Assembly (NCBI GenBank): GCA_015146655.1
Contig: VKHL01000015.1
Span: forward strand, 36,453-100,452
From: Ochromonas danica
Lineage: Eukaryota; Sar; Chrysophyceae; Chromulinales; Chromulinaceae
Direction: 5' to 3'
DNA length: 64,000 nucleotides
Shown here: in pieces, positions 20,477 through 32,491 of the stretch
Layout: each line of letters begins with the position of its first letter
Position numbering within the stretch: position 1 is the stretch's first letter
Made by a program: the position numbers and the translations under genes
Notes under the pieces: model-generated
The model's input: only the letters and a program-made list of their open reading frames with translations
What the model was told of the DNA's origin: nothing
The model's database searches: none

Positions 20477-23400
20477 ATGAGCACTACTGGTATTGCTGTC
20501 ACTGGCAGTGGCAATGGAATAGCAGCCACAGGCATAGCCACAGGATCTCCTCCTAGCCATGCCTTGTCCGCGAAGGAAGCCTTGGCCATTGCCCCCTTCC
20601 CTGAAACAATGGCCCCATCGCCTAATGTCGTACGAAAAACTCAAAGCTTTTATGTAAAATCAGGATCTTCTCCTACGAGAAAGTCAATTTCTCTTCCACC
20701 ACATTCTCCTAATCCAAATAATGGTGGTGGATCTTCTTCCCTTCCATCGGAATCAAATATCCAAGTGGCTGTGAGATGTAGACCATTAAATACGGATGAA
20801 AAAAGCAAAGATTTGACTGCTGCTGTTCTCTGTAATAGTGAGAAGAATACGATCACTATTAACCACGCATTAGTTGGTGGTCCGAAGAAGACGTCCCGCA
20901 CTTGGGAGTTCGACAAGGTCTATGGTACGTATTCTACACAACTGCAGATCTTTCATGAGTCCGTGGCACCCATCTTGGAAGAAGCTATCAGTGGCTTCAA
21001 TTGTACTGTGTTTGCTTATGGTCCAACGGGCACAGGCAAAACCTACACGATGGAGGGTGACCTGAGCGATGAAGGTCTGTGGGGAATGATCCCGCGTGCC
21101 GCTCAGACTATCTTTGATAGACTTCAGACCTCCATTTACGACTTCACCGTGAAGATCTCCTTGCTTGAGATCTGTAAGCCAACCCTTTTAGTATGCTCTG
21201 CCTTCTTCGTTCAACATGCTAATGACGTGTCTTCATGGTTTCCGGCTATATTTAGACAACGAAGAACTCCGTGACCTGTTAGCTACTAATTCTTCTGATC
21301 GACGTTTAAAGTTGATGGAAGACCTTAGACGAGGAGTGGTTTGCGCCAACTTAGAAGAGTTTGTGGTGAGAAACATGACGGAAGTCATGGACTATCTGCG
21401 CAAAGGTGCTGTCAATAGACAGGTGGCGGCTACGGGCAGCAATCTCTATTCTTCTCGTAGCCATACCATCTTTACCTTCCATGTTATCATGGAATGCTCT
21501 GACAAGCAGGGCGACGAGTTCATCAAGCACGGCCAGATTAACTTTGTTGACTTGGCTGGTTCTGAGTGTATTGGCCGCTCTGGCGCCAAAGATGAGCGTG
21601 CACGAGAGGCTGGAAGCATTAACCAATCCCTTCTCACTCTTGGCAGAGTGATCACTGCTTTGGTGGATTTCCATCCACACGTTCCTTATCGCGACTCCAA
21701 ACTGACTCGCTTGCTTCAAGAGTCTCTTGGCGGCAAAGCGAAAACACTAATTATCGCTACCGTTTCTCCTGCCACCATTTCCGCTGAAGAATCTACATTT
21801 ACGATAGACTATGCTTTCCGAGCGAGGTCGATCAAGAATCAGCCGCAAACCATTTCTCAAACCACTTCAAAGACTGCTATCAAGCATTACATAGCAGAAA
21901 TCGAGATGCTCAAGGCTCAGCTTGCTGCCAGTCGCGAGAAGAACGGTGTCTATATGGATAATAATGAATATCTAGCCACTCAAGCGAAAATTTTAGCCTT
22001 GGAAAATATGCTGGAGGAGTCTGAAGCAACTATTCGTGTTCGTGATGGTGAAATCACTTCTTTGAAGAAAGAAGCCTTCAGCCTGGAGGAAACAGTGAAT
22101 AAACAAGATTTTGAAATACAGTCGCTCAAAGCACATGCTGAAGTACTTTCCTCCAAGCTAGAGGTCACCACTGATCATCTTCAGGCGACCTATCTGCAAT
22201 TGCTGGCTGCTGAAGCTGTCACTGATGAACAGAGTGCTACAGAGAAGTCTCTCACTGTAGAAGCCAAGAAAATGCAGACAGTCATTACCACCCGTGAAGA
22301 TGAAGTATCTCGCTTGCTAGATAAGGTTGATCGCCTGGAAAAAGCAGAGGTGGCTCGTCTAGAGATGACCAAAAACTTCCTTGAAGAGCTGGCTAATGGT
22401 CAGGCTGATCTGAAGAAGAGCTTGACTGCCTGTTTGAACAGCAGCGAGACTCAAAGTGAGGTGCTTGGAGGAGGAGTGGAGAAGATGTTGGTTCAAGGTC
22501 GCTCAACTTGTGACACGTTGCAATCAGCATTGGGAGCAGCGTTGAGTGGTCTGCTCTCTGAAGCTTCTCAGGCGAAGCAGGATATGTTATCTGTCTTGGA
22601 GGATGCTGGTTCTGAGACTAAGAGCATTTCGCAGTTGACACATGATCGCTTTGTGGCGGCTGGTGCTGCTTGGGATGAGCGTGTCACTGCTCTATTAAGC
22701 AAGTTGGCGGAGGCTGGGGATCATCTCCAAACCCAAGAGAGAACCAACAACGAAGTTGCTTCCAAAGTCAAGGAGGAATTCGAACATTTACAAGAGATGA
22801 TTACCAAGCTTCGTCTGGTTCAGGAAACTGGGTGTAAGGATCTTCTAACTCAATTGAGGAATTTGAGAATGACTATCGAGGCCCAAGCCCTACGCTATGA
22901 ACGAGAGAGTGCCAGACAGCTGGACGAGTCTCACGAGAAAGTTGTGGCGAAAGCACAGCACCTTCAAAAGGTATTGTTGATCTATTTCAGAGTTCTTATT
23001 ATTCGTTTGATGTTTCATGCTTTGCTAATTAGGCCGTGGAGGAAATGGTGCGAGATCTTATTGCTTCCTCAGAGGATCTGGTCAATGGCGCCAAAACTAA
23101 AGTCACAGAACACTGCAAAACTATTTCCGATGAAACGGGGAAAGGTGCTGATGGTTTGGAAGCTTTGTCTCGTCAAACTCTCGACAACCAGCTTCTCCAT
23201 TCCGACAAGCTGCATATCTGGGGAAAAGCATCGCAAAATGGACTAACCGATGGCCTCAATCGCATTGCTCAATCCAAAGACGCCGCCAAGGCCATTATCT
23301 CAGATAAACTCCCCGAGCTTCTTCAAACCTTCCAGAGTGATTATCAACAAGAACTGAACTCTGTTGAGCAACTGACGTCTCAAAAAGTAACACAAGTTGG

Positions 23401-23863
23401 TGAGCATCTTGCTAGAGCTCAAAGCAATACCACAAAGCAAGCGGATTTCATTCAAGAGTGGACTGCTTCTTCGTCTGCAGAGCAAGAAAAGCTTGTGAAT
23501 GATTTGAAGAGCAATTTCGACGACTCAGGTGCCTCACTGCAGACTATTATCAAGTCTGGAAAGGAAGAAACGGCAGGCTATATTTCCACCGAAAGTGGAA
23601 TGGTTCAAGCCGAGGCCGACTTGGCTCAAGGTCATCTGGACGCAGTGCTTGCAAGCAAGTCCAGGCCTCGAGGTGATAGCCCTGCTCGATTGGAACGTTC
23701 TGCTCTGTTTAACCTAGCTGCGACCAGAGATCACGTGGAGATCGGCAAGGAGATACTCCGAGCTCATTTGGAAGGCGACCTGGAATGGAAAGCACAGATT
23801 GAGGTGTTAACTCTGCGCTTGGACCAATTGCTTGCTCAGCAAGCTGATAGCAACACCTTGTAG
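20477..23863 (+). CDS. Kinesin-5 (BimC/Eg5 family), copy 1
   Basis: Three exons, 20477-21173, 21256-22970 and 23033-23863, about 1080 residues. The first exon ends inside the codon for Tyr of LLEIYNEELRDLL, the same intron position as in the second kinesin-5 of this window. The motor covers residues about 93-440: VQVAVRCRPLN-type start, P-loop GPTGTGKT near 183, switch I YSSRSH, switch II DLAGSE and neck region RARSIKNQP, all typical of plus-end spindle motors that crosslink antiparallel microtubules. A coiled-coil tail follows. Two oddities: the P-loop has Pro where almost all kinesins have Gln, and no BimC box (Cdk1 site TPxR/K) is visible in the tail. A 90-residue N-terminal extension is Ser/Pro-rich. 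The start at 20477 is preferred over 20300. Confidence 0.92.
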
Positions 23864-24308
23864 TGGCTTTGTTTGTGACCTTCGTCGGATATCTTGGTGA
23901 ATTAGGTTTTGATTTCTGTAGCCACCAATCGCAGTAGTAACGGTGGAGAACGAAAGCATCGAACGGAATCCATTAGTGCCTTTTCTGGCGTTCGAGACCT
24001 TTCATGTGATAAGATATGCAATATTGATGTAACTGTAATATGATTCAGCTGTTGGTAAGTCAAGACAGAGCAGGACGGTCGAGTCAAAATTAGGTTATTG
24101 CTGACTTCTCCGTCAGCCTGTCCCCACAGCGAGCCACAAACTATCTACAGGGTCGAAAGAGTTGCCGCGGGACGAGGCAGCAAGGGCTATACCAAGAGAA
24201 GAGAAGACCAGCAACGAAGAGTTAGAATAGACAAGGGCTAAAGTTCTTGGCAGGACTAAGGAAGGTTGGTCAGAAATGAATGAGACGATGAGGAAGGAGT
24301 GAGTTGAG
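23864..24308. other. Convergent intergenic region
   Basis: About 445 bp between the 3' ends of kinesin-5 copy 1 and the four-TM gene. No coding, repeat or RNA feature is recognised; it presumably holds both 3' UTRs. Confidence 0.4.
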
Positions 24309-25098
24309 TTAGACGTCCTCCTGGTCGCCATGGAAATCGTCGACTTGGGCACCAATGGTGGGATTGTAAGTCTCTCCTCCATCCTGAGCTGCGAACTCCT
24401 TATTACGGGCAGCATCATACTCCTGTTGGGAGATCATGACAGACTTGCGATGCACAGTGAGAATGATAGCCCAGACGAAGTAAATGATCATATTGAGCAG
24501 GGAGAAGACGGCGTAGGCGGTGTCATTAGGTGCGGTGTCTGAACAGAAAACACATTACTATCCGACCGGGACAAAGGAGGAGGAGGAGAAGGACTTACGA
24601 TATCCTTTATCCTTAGCATTTTGTCCCAAGATGAAGAATATGACCATGAGCACGAAGAAGAGCTCACAAAGCATAGCTGAGGTGCCAATCATGAAGCCCA
24701 CCAGCAGCTCAGATGATCGTCCGCCAAAGACGATTTGGGCTCCGACAGCTGTGAAGATAATGACAAGAAACATCGACCAGATAGCAGCGAAGGAGACACT
24801 CTTGTATCCTCCGCGTGCATTGGTGTTGGCAGCGGCCACAGCGATGGAGACGATGACCTGCACGATGGCGAAGATCTGACACCAGGACACTCAGACGTCA
24901 GACTGAAGGGATCGAGACAGAGAGAAGCAGTCAAGAAGAGTTTACTCACCAATACGACAATCCACATGTGCTTCAAGGCCAAACGACCTTCCCGACGGTA
25001 CAACGCCAACTTCTACACTCACCGTTCAAAAATTAAATTCTATGGTCAGCTAGAGAGAAGCGGAGGGGAGAGAGAGCAAGATGGCTTACTTGTTTCAT
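24309..25098 (-). CDS. Four-transmembrane MARVEL-like membrane protein
   Basis: Four exons: 25098-25090 (only nine bases, coding MKQ), 25012-24950, 24875-24599 and 24538-24309; about 192 residues. Hydrophobic segments lie near residues 16-38 (HMWIVVLIFAIVQVIVSIAV), 49-71 (FAAIWSMFLVIIFTAVGAQI type), 79-106 and about 124-146 (AVFSLLNMIIYFVWAIIL), with a basic N-terminus and an acidic cytosolic tail ending DDFHGDQEDV. Four TMs with short loops and cytosolic ends fit the MARVEL or tetraspan vesicle protein layout, but no diagnostic motif is present, so the family is tentative. All introns are GT-AG and phases agree. The nine-base coding first exon is unusual and rests on frame continuity into KLALYRREGRLALKH. 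Confidence 0.75.
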
Positions 25099-25602
25099 GG
25101 TAGAAAAGCAAGGGAGGGGAAGAACAGAGACGAAGAAGAGGTCAAGAGGGCAACTGATCGATTGAGAGTGAGCAGAACTCAGCGCAACCCAACGAGCTCA
25201 GAGGAGCGATGAAGTCGTACTTCTCATAGAGAAAAGTCGATTTAATCGACTTCGAAAGTTTCAAATTGACCCAGCCCGGCTTGTTTGGCAGTTCTGTTGC
25301 TGTGCTGGGAGTCTTATTAACTTAAGAAAATAGATCCCTCATAAGTTAACGGTCGCTAGTTAACTTATAAACCCACGCCCGGCGTGAGTAACGTGAGTGC
25401 TTCTGTGTGGATTTGAAACTCACACTTTTAGATTTTTTAGACTTCGAATTTAATCCGCAAATTCGGGAATTCGTAAATTCGGGAATGTTCCTGAGTGCTC
25501 AACTACTCACCACTCATCTGCAAGTCGAGTGCGCGAGTCAGACACTCTGTCTTAGACCTTAACTAAGGACCTTAGCCGATTCGCATTTTTTCTGACCATT
25601 TA

Positions 25603-25690
25603 CATAAATACAGAGCAAATACATAAATCTAGTGAGGAAATACATAAATCTAGTGAGGAAATACCTCAATTGCGTTAAGGAAATACATAA
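25603..25690. repeat. 21-bp direct repeats (AAATACATAAATCTAGTGAGG)
   Basis: Two exact copies of a 21-bp unit followed by a degenerate copy (AAATACCTCAATTGCGTTAAGG) and flanked by partial ATACATAAAT units. Confidence 0.75.
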
Positions 25691-25713
25691 ATTAAGAACT
25701 TCCTTAATTTAGG

Positions 25714-25803
25714 AAACCCTGATTTTCCTAGATAAAACTCTTCTTTGTAAACGCGCATTTTCCCTTCTTCAAAGAAGAGTTTTATCTAGGAAAATCAGGG
25801 TTT
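25714..25803. repeat. Perfect 33-bp inverted repeat with 24-bp loop
   Basis: Left arm 25714-25746 (starts AAACCCTGATTTTCC) is the exact reverse complement of right arm 25771-25803. The loop contains GTAAACGCGCATTTT. It would form a long stable hairpin in DNA or RNA; it resembles the core of a small foldback element. Confidence 0.9.
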
Positions 25804-26169
25804 TCTAAACCTTAGCCCTCGACTCATAAACCACAAGATTTGCAGTACAGAGTATTCAATAAAACAAGACGATCGAATGTTAAAAAAAATAATGTAAAAT
25901 TAAAATATTAACAACTAATGTTAGTGTTAATAATGAATTCTATATCAAAATCAACGTTTGAAAAAAAAAACGCGATAAAATTGAACGAACATTGACAGAC
26001 GAAGAAATTAATAATTTATCATGAGTGAATTGAAACAATATTACTATAGGAAATAGCTTTAATACCAGGTTTGGTATTAATCGGTTTTGCTTCAATTGGT
26101 TTAAAATACTTTTTATTTGGTTTTCGAAAGATGTTACCATGTGAAGCATAATAACTTTTCATTAACCTC

Positions 26170-26255
26170 TTCTCTATCCCAATCAATCATTTCGCGTTCC
26201 CAGTCAAAAAAGATCAATTGACTGGGAACGCGAAATGATTGATTGGGATAGAGAA
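26170..26255. repeat. Perfect 38-bp inverted repeat with 10-bp loop
   Basis: Left arm 26170-26207 (TTCTCTATCCCAATCAATCA start) pairs exactly with 26218-26255. Imperfect pairing continues outward (AACTTTTCATTAA against CAACGAAAAGTT), making about 120 bp in all. Arms contain TTTCGCGTTCCC. Confidence 0.9.
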
Positions 26256-27177
26256 AAGATCAACGAAAAGTTATGTGGTGAGCATTATATTACATCATAT
26301 TACAATTTATCGAAAATCCAAGCGAGGAAGTACAATTAATTGCTGTAAGTCATCATATCTGCAATGTAGGGAAAAAATCTTCAATGGAGGCTTTCAATTT
26401 TAAATTTGATATGAAAAGGTTCAAGTAGCGTTTGTGTCCCAAAATCACTCGAGGGACAGCAACAACCAAACGCTACAATGTCACACACAGTCAGTCACTC
26501 TTCATCTCACTGTTGACATTCAGAAGATAATGTCTGAGAAGCATGTCAGATGAAGTGAAGGTGTTGAAGAAAAGGGGCATCCTTCTCCTGCTGCTGGAAG
26601 ATCTTCTCCTCCACAAGAATTCAAGAAGAATTGAGATGACTTAAGGGAGAAGTACTAGTAGCAGTATGAATTAGAGCTCATTACCACTAAAGACAGTTCT
26701 CTAGTAGTGGAGTAGAGTAGAGTAGCTTCAGCTTAAATGACCGAATCATTCATTGATCAATGGTACCAATTGTCTCCAATACCTCGAACTTATCTGTTGT
26801 TAAAAATGTAATACAAGATTTGTTGAAAGGCGAAAAGTTAAAGTTTAGCGCTGAAGCTAACCAACAGCAGTCAAACGGCTACCTGCCCTTTCAGTCTTTG
26901 CGAACACATGCAAAAGTGGTGATAAATGAGAAGAGGAGCTACAGGCAATAGTCTAGTATGTACAAGAAAGTGGGGGGTGACAACTTGTAGCAAATGGCAT
27001 GGGGACACAAAGTAAACGAACTCTGTAATAAGAGATCTGGCATTTGGAGACTTCCCCCAAGGTACCAACAGGGCAGAGCAGGCGAAGACAAAGAGCAGAT
27101 GATCAAAAGAAGGATAGGGCACACCACAATAAACAGACAATATCCATTTCGGCCGCAAGGCACACATTCGTGAGCCT

Positions 27178-28499
27178 CTAAGCCGAAATTGTGGCGATCT
27201 TCTTAGCAGCAACTTGCTGCCCACCGCCCAGGCCCAATGACTGCAAGGAAGACATGACGAACGCACCCAACGCAGCAGATGCGAGAGGCAGAGCAATCTC
27301 GGGGGCGTTGCCACTGGGTAGCACCAGTCCAGAATCCTTGGTATCGCTTACAACATTGCAGACCTGAGAAGTGAGAGCAGCAGCAAGCTGAGCACCCATG
27401 GCCTCGGCCAATTTGTCGACAAATCGAGTCTGTAGATCGGGAGTGAGGGCTGTCAAGACCGTGGTCAAATCTTGAGCCGTGAGCGAAGATGGTTCTTGAG
27501 ATGGAGCAGGCATAGCTGGATTGTCTTGTTGGGCAGCCAGAGGCGCTGCGCAAGAAGGGACAGGGCTGTCGAGTTGGATCAGCTCTTCCCAGACACCATC
27601 CATCATCACATCATCACTGGAGAACATCTCCACACCTTCTTGAGCATCGAATACATCCGCGAAGTTGGGGACGTCCAGCGGATTAGACAGGGAAGGGGCT
27701 TCCACACGCGCGCGCACTTTCCTGCGCGGCTCTTCCGGTTCCTCCTTCACTTTGAAGACCGGAGCAGGAGATAAGGACATGGTACCCACTTTCTCCGTCA
27801 GGTCCTCAACGATTTCGGATAGCTTCGCAATGCGATCATTAAGATCGGTCACCTGGTTCTTTAAATCAGAAACATCGCCGCCATTGCTCTCTGCACATAC
27901 CGATCAATCAGGATTGATGAACATAAGCGATCTGCGGAAAAATCTGTTGTCGACTTACCAAAGTGAACAGATCGCTTGATCTCTGACAACAAGTGAGGTT
28001 GTCCGCGAATGAAGTGAGGATGACGGAACTCCCACCAGTCGTTGTTTTGTAGCACGTTGCTCTTCACTTTGCGGAAGCCATCTGATCAACAAGTAAAAAC
28101 AGTTAGAAGAATAAGCTCACAGCATTAGAAGGAGATATCTTACAGAAGTTGAGCTGACGGACAAAGGAGGAGAAGTTGTTGTGCTTGTAGGCTGTGGGGA
28201 TGACCTTCTCAGAGAAGGCCTTGGCATCCTTGATGATGACAGTGTCTCCGCTCTCAGACCACCCCCCTGACAAGAATTAAAAATCATATACACAAAAATA
28301 GCAATTAGAACCTACACATGATGAGAATTCTAATTTTCTAAGAAGGTGCGTTACCATATTCTGCAGGACAGGTTGAAATCATCTCATAGGCTTTACGTAA
28401 AAACACTGGTTGCTCATCAATATCACTTCCTTTCTGTCTTCTACGAGGTGGAGCACGAACATCATACTTGCCAACAGATTTCTGTGCCATCTTACTCAT
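27178..28499 (-). CDS. HSF: Heat-shock transcription factor (HSF)
   Basis: Four exons: 28499-28355, 28266-28144, 28081-27959 and 27890-27178; about 367 residues. Residues about 31-130 are the HSF DNA-binding winged helix: PVFLRKAYEMIS, then SFVRQLNFYGFRKV in the recognition helix, and FRHPHFIRGQPHLL in the wing and last strand. A hydrophobic heptad segment follows at about 138-166 (LNDRIAKLSEIVEDLTEKV), the trimerisation coiled coil. A basic NLS-like stretch RRKVRAR and an acidic Met/Phe-rich segment lie beyond, the latter a possible activation domain. HSFs bind arrays of nGAAn. Introns cut the DNA-binding domain three times. The start could also be the second Met (MAQKS). Confidence 0.93.
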
Positions 28500-29093
28500 A
28501 ATCTAATGGGTTATTCCCAAGAAGCGGACGAGCGTTTGAAGAGAAGAAGAAGAAGGTTTGCTTTTGTCCTCTGCTGCTGCTGCTGCCCGCACTGACACAC
28601 TGACACACTGACACACACACATCACTCACACAGTGGCAAAGTGACGCTGTGAGCACAGTGTGAGAGGGGAAGGAGGGAAGATGTTCCCACCCGACACAAC
28701 GCACACAAACACATGGGGGGGGGACACAGTGGGTTGGCTGGGAGAGACCGGAAGCGGGATTCGCTCAGTGACCGTTGGGCCTTCCAAAGAACTTCAAGCG
28801 CAAAGCGCAACCGACGCACGCCATCACACATGTGTGCGCAATGAAAAGCATGCCAAAGAAACGCGTTTTAAGTTATTGTGTTGCGAGGGAGTCTCATTTC
28901 ACGGCCCCGCGCACAAGCAGATAAGGAATTACACAAAGCATACCGAGAATTGATTACAGACTACGGTAGTAAATCTAGTCCAGTGAAGGTCATTAACAAC
29001 AAAAAGGCAGTGAATGAAAACACTACAGTCGATATAATGTAAATATTTTAGACTTCTGAGAATGCAAATGCATAAGGTTTTCTATTGACTGAA
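28500..29093. promoter_or_regulatory. HSF upstream region
   Basis: Nearly 600 bp between the HSF start and the end of kinesin-5 copy 2. It contains a CTGACACA microsatellite (about 28590-28622) and AGAAACGCGTTTTAAG at about 28856-28871, a near palindrome around ACGCGT. No clear nGAAnnTTCn heat-shock element was found by eye. Confidence 0.4.
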
Positions 29094-32000
29094 TTAGAGT
29101 TCTGTAGCGGCTCTTGAGTTACTGCGAGTACGAGTAGTGACAGAGGGGATTCCTGGGACCTTGCTCCTCAACCGAGAAGATGCACGAGTCGAAGCAGAGT
29201 TAGCGGAGGAAGGAGGGAGGTTCTCGTTGTCGTCTTCACCACCAGTGGATCCAGAGTCACTCTTTTCAGAAGCAGCGAGCACGTCATCCTGGTCAGCTGG
29301 AGAGGAGGCCTTGACAACTTCTTCCACAGAACCTGTCGAGGGACGACTGCTCGAGCATTCAGACAGTGCTCTCGAATAAGCTTGAAGCGCTGCAACAGCC
29401 TCCTCATAGCTCATATCTTGCAGGAATCCTGTCTTAGCTTCTTGTTTGATGACAACGTGAGGACGAGTTGGCTTCAAGGTGGGCTTCTGGCTCACCACAA
29501 CTTTACGAGGAGTGGAACCATTGACAGGTGCCAGAGAAGTCTTCATGAACTCACAATGCTCGACCACTTTGCCCTCAGTGGCAGTCAGGGTTTTCTTTTG
29601 CTCTTCGTAGGCGGTCTTCGTGGTCTTGAAGTAAGTATGAATACTGTCTTGGAGCTTGTCTCCTTCATCGTCCATGTAAGAAGAGAACTGCTGTAACGCC
29701 TCCGAAGAGCGTGCTTGCATTTGCTCGGATGCCTTCGTAACAGAAGTCAATACCTGGTTAGCAGCCTCAGCTGTGTACTGCACTTGTTGACAAGCCTTTT
29801 TGGCGGTGACATTGAGCTCTTGAGCCAGAGTGCGGGTTTCATCCTCCACATGTTTTCTCTTGCTACCAATTGCACTGAGTTGGGCAGCTCCATGTTGGTC
29901 CAATTCTCCGCGGAGTGACTCGATATTTTGCAATATGGAGAAACCTGAGGAGGCATGTCTCGATGACATCTCAACCATCTTTTGGTTGTGAGCAATTCCA
30001 AACGAGTTATTCTTCTCGTTATGCTGGTTGATAGAGGCCAACCCTTTATCCCAAACACTCTGAATGTCAGTGGAGTATGCGTGAGCAGAGGTAGTGGACC
30101 TCTCCAAAGCAGACTGAGTCGCTTTGAGGAAGTCAGACATGAGCGCTGAGACAGTTTGCTCGAGCACAACAGCTTTCGCTTGAAGCTCCTTCTGTGCAGC
30201 AGCCATATCCTCAGAGCTCTTCTGCTCGAAGGTAGAGGCTCTCGTTTTCATAACAGCTCTCAGCTCTTCAACCTCACGGGACAGTTCAAACGAAGCAGCA
30301 GATTGTTGCGTGCTGAAGGCCTCACACTCTGACTTCAGATTTCTCTCATAAGTCTCAAGCGCAGTGTTGATCGAAACAACTTGCTTCTGTTGATTGTCGA
30401 GAACGCTCTGCACAGATTGCATCGTTAACTGAGCCTCATCTAACCACTTGCTCCAATTCGTCTTCATAGCACCAATTTGAGTAGCTGATTGCTCATTACC
30501 ATTCTTGAGGTCCGTCTCCAACTCATCCAAGACAGATAACATATCCTGCTTCGCCTGAGTGGCTTCAGAGAGCAGACCACTCAATGCTGCTCCCAATGCT
30601 GATTGCAACGTGTCACAAGTTGAACGACCTTGAACCAACATCTTCTCCACTCCTCCTCCAAGCACCTCACTTTGAGTCTCGCTGCTGCTTAAACAGGCAG
30701 TCAAGCTCTTCTTCAAAGTAGATTGACCATTGGCTAACTCTTGAAGGAAGTTTTTGGTCATCTCTAGACGAGCTACCTCTGCCTTTTCCAGGCGATCAAC
30801 CTTATCTAGCAAGCGAGATATTTCATCTTCACGGTTCAACAAAGCGGAGGACAGGTTTTGGCCGTGAGTAATGAGCATCTTTTCGTTAGCATTTTGCTCG
30901 GTCATCACTGCTTCACAGGCTTTGATCTCAACCACTGCCACGCGGAGTTCTTCTTTTGCCCCAGCCAGTTCTTCTCTGGCAATGGAAAGTTCGCTTGTTG
31001 TATATTCCAGCTCCTCTGCCATTTGGCCAATTTTCATGTTGAGCTCGTCGTTCTCAGACTTGACGGTCTTGTACTCATCATTACGCATCTTAAGCGCTGC
31101 TTCACATTCTCTCAGCTGAGACTCTTGGGCGGCTAGTTTAGTTTCCATGGCATAGAACTCATTAGGATCTAAGTATACGCCGTTCTTCTCTCTCGTCATA
31201 GTCAGTTGGTTACGAAGTGTTTCGATTTCTTGGAAGTACTCCTTCATGATCACCTTTTTGGTGAGCTTTTGATTAACAGTTGGCTGGTTCTTGATATTAC
31301 GAGCACGGTAAGCGTAGTCCAAAGTAGACATCGACTCCTCCACAGCTAATTGCGATGGGGACAAAGTGGCGATGATGCAGGTCTTGGCCTTGCCACCAAG
31401 AGACTCTTGCAACAAACGAGTGAGCTTGGAGTCACGGTAGGGAACATGAACATGATGGTCGACTAGAGCAGTGATGACACGACCTAAAGTCAGCAGGGAC
31501 TGATTGATATTGCCGGCTTCGCGAGCACGATCATTCTTGGCACCAGAGCGACCAATGCACTCTGAGCCAGCCAGATCGACCAGATTGAGTTGTCCATGAC
31601 GAACAACCTCTTCTCCTTCCACGTTATACTCCTTGATCATGATCTTCAGAGTGAAGATAGTATGAGAACGGGAAGAGTTTTTATTGCACAAAGTGGCGGC
31701 AGTTTGTCTTTGTTGGATTCCACGCTGCAGGATTTCGAAAATATCACTCACAGACAGAACAGCAATCTCTTCCAAGTTCTGACAGACAACACCTTTCTTA
31801 ACATCTTCACATAACTTTAACTTCTTGTCACCGGAAGTGTTAAGAAGATCTTGTAACTCCTCATTGTCTGTCATAATACACAGAGTCAACAAACATTCAA
31901 ATTAGTTGAGATGAGAAGATGACAGAGAGAAAGAGTCTTACAAAGTTCAAGGAAAGATACTCTGATAGTGAACTCTAAACTGCTTGATTCGAGTTGTTCA

Positions 32001-32491
32001 AGGATAAATTTAACAGCACGAGGGACGATTCCAGCCTCTTCTTCGCTGTGGATGTCACCCTCCATGGTATGTGTTTTACTACAAACAACAAGGATTAGAA
32101 CCAGAAGAAGATTAACATATCGGTCAGTATAAGAGACTTACCCGGTACCAGTCTGACCATAGGCGAAGATGGTGCAGTTGAAGCCAGCGAGGGTTTCGTC
32201 TACAATGGGCCGGACCACAGAGTCGAAGACTTCCTCCTGGCGAGAGTAGGTGCCGAAGACCTTGTCAAAGGTGAAGTTCTTCATGATCTTCTTGCCTGAA
32301 GGTCCATAGGCAACCTTGACAGCTTTGTTCTCAATGTCACAGGTGACGACAGTGGCCGCGTTGTTCTTCTTCTCTTCAGCATTCAGAGGACGGCATCTCA
32401 CCGCCACTTGAACATTCGTACCACCGATATTAGATGCTCCACTCTGTTTAGCAGAGAAACTGCCCGTAGACAAAGTGTCTGACATAGACAT
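29094..32491 (-). CDS. Kinesin-5 (BimC/Eg5 family), copy 2
   Basis: Three exons: 32491-32142, 32078-31942 and 31867-29094; about 1086 residues. The motor runs from about residue 26 to 360 with P-loop GQTGTGKT (split by intron 1 after GTG), switch I NSSRSH, switch II DLAGSE and neck RARNIKNQP. A long coiled coil follows. Near residue 945 the tail has NGSTPRKVVV, which fits the BimC box that Cdk1 phosphorylates to target kinesin-5 to spindles, and the C-terminus is Ser/Glu-rich. The intron in YNEELQDLL is at the same place as in copy 1, so the two genes share origin; intron 1 is absent from copy 1. This copy is canonical at all visible sites and is probably the main spindle motor. Confidence 0.94.

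Larger units (their letters stand above)
25099..27177. other. AT-rich non-coding block with hairpins and short repeats
   Basis: About 2.1 kb without a convincing gene, the longest gap in the window. It holds short palindromes, a 21-bp direct repeat array, two perfect hairpins (separate entries) and poly-A/T runs. The ATAAGTTAAC inverted pair at 25341-25368 is another small stem. Open frames here, including 26760-26951 on the plus strand and 25940-26149 on the minus strand, show no protein-like composition. The segment 26880-27177 is probably the 3' UTR of the heat-shock factor gene. Confidence 0.6.

Noticed and set aside
25600-25690. CRISPR-like direct repeats
   Set aside because: Only two exact copies with no spacers, in a eukaryotic intergenic region; simple tandem repeat.
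26760-26951. 63-residue open frame in the AT-rich block
   Set aside because: No homology recognised, no neighbouring exons, and it lies among non-coding repeats.
28660-28953. 97-residue frame upstream of HSF
   Set aside because: Sits over a microsatellite and promoter sequence; composition is not protein-like.
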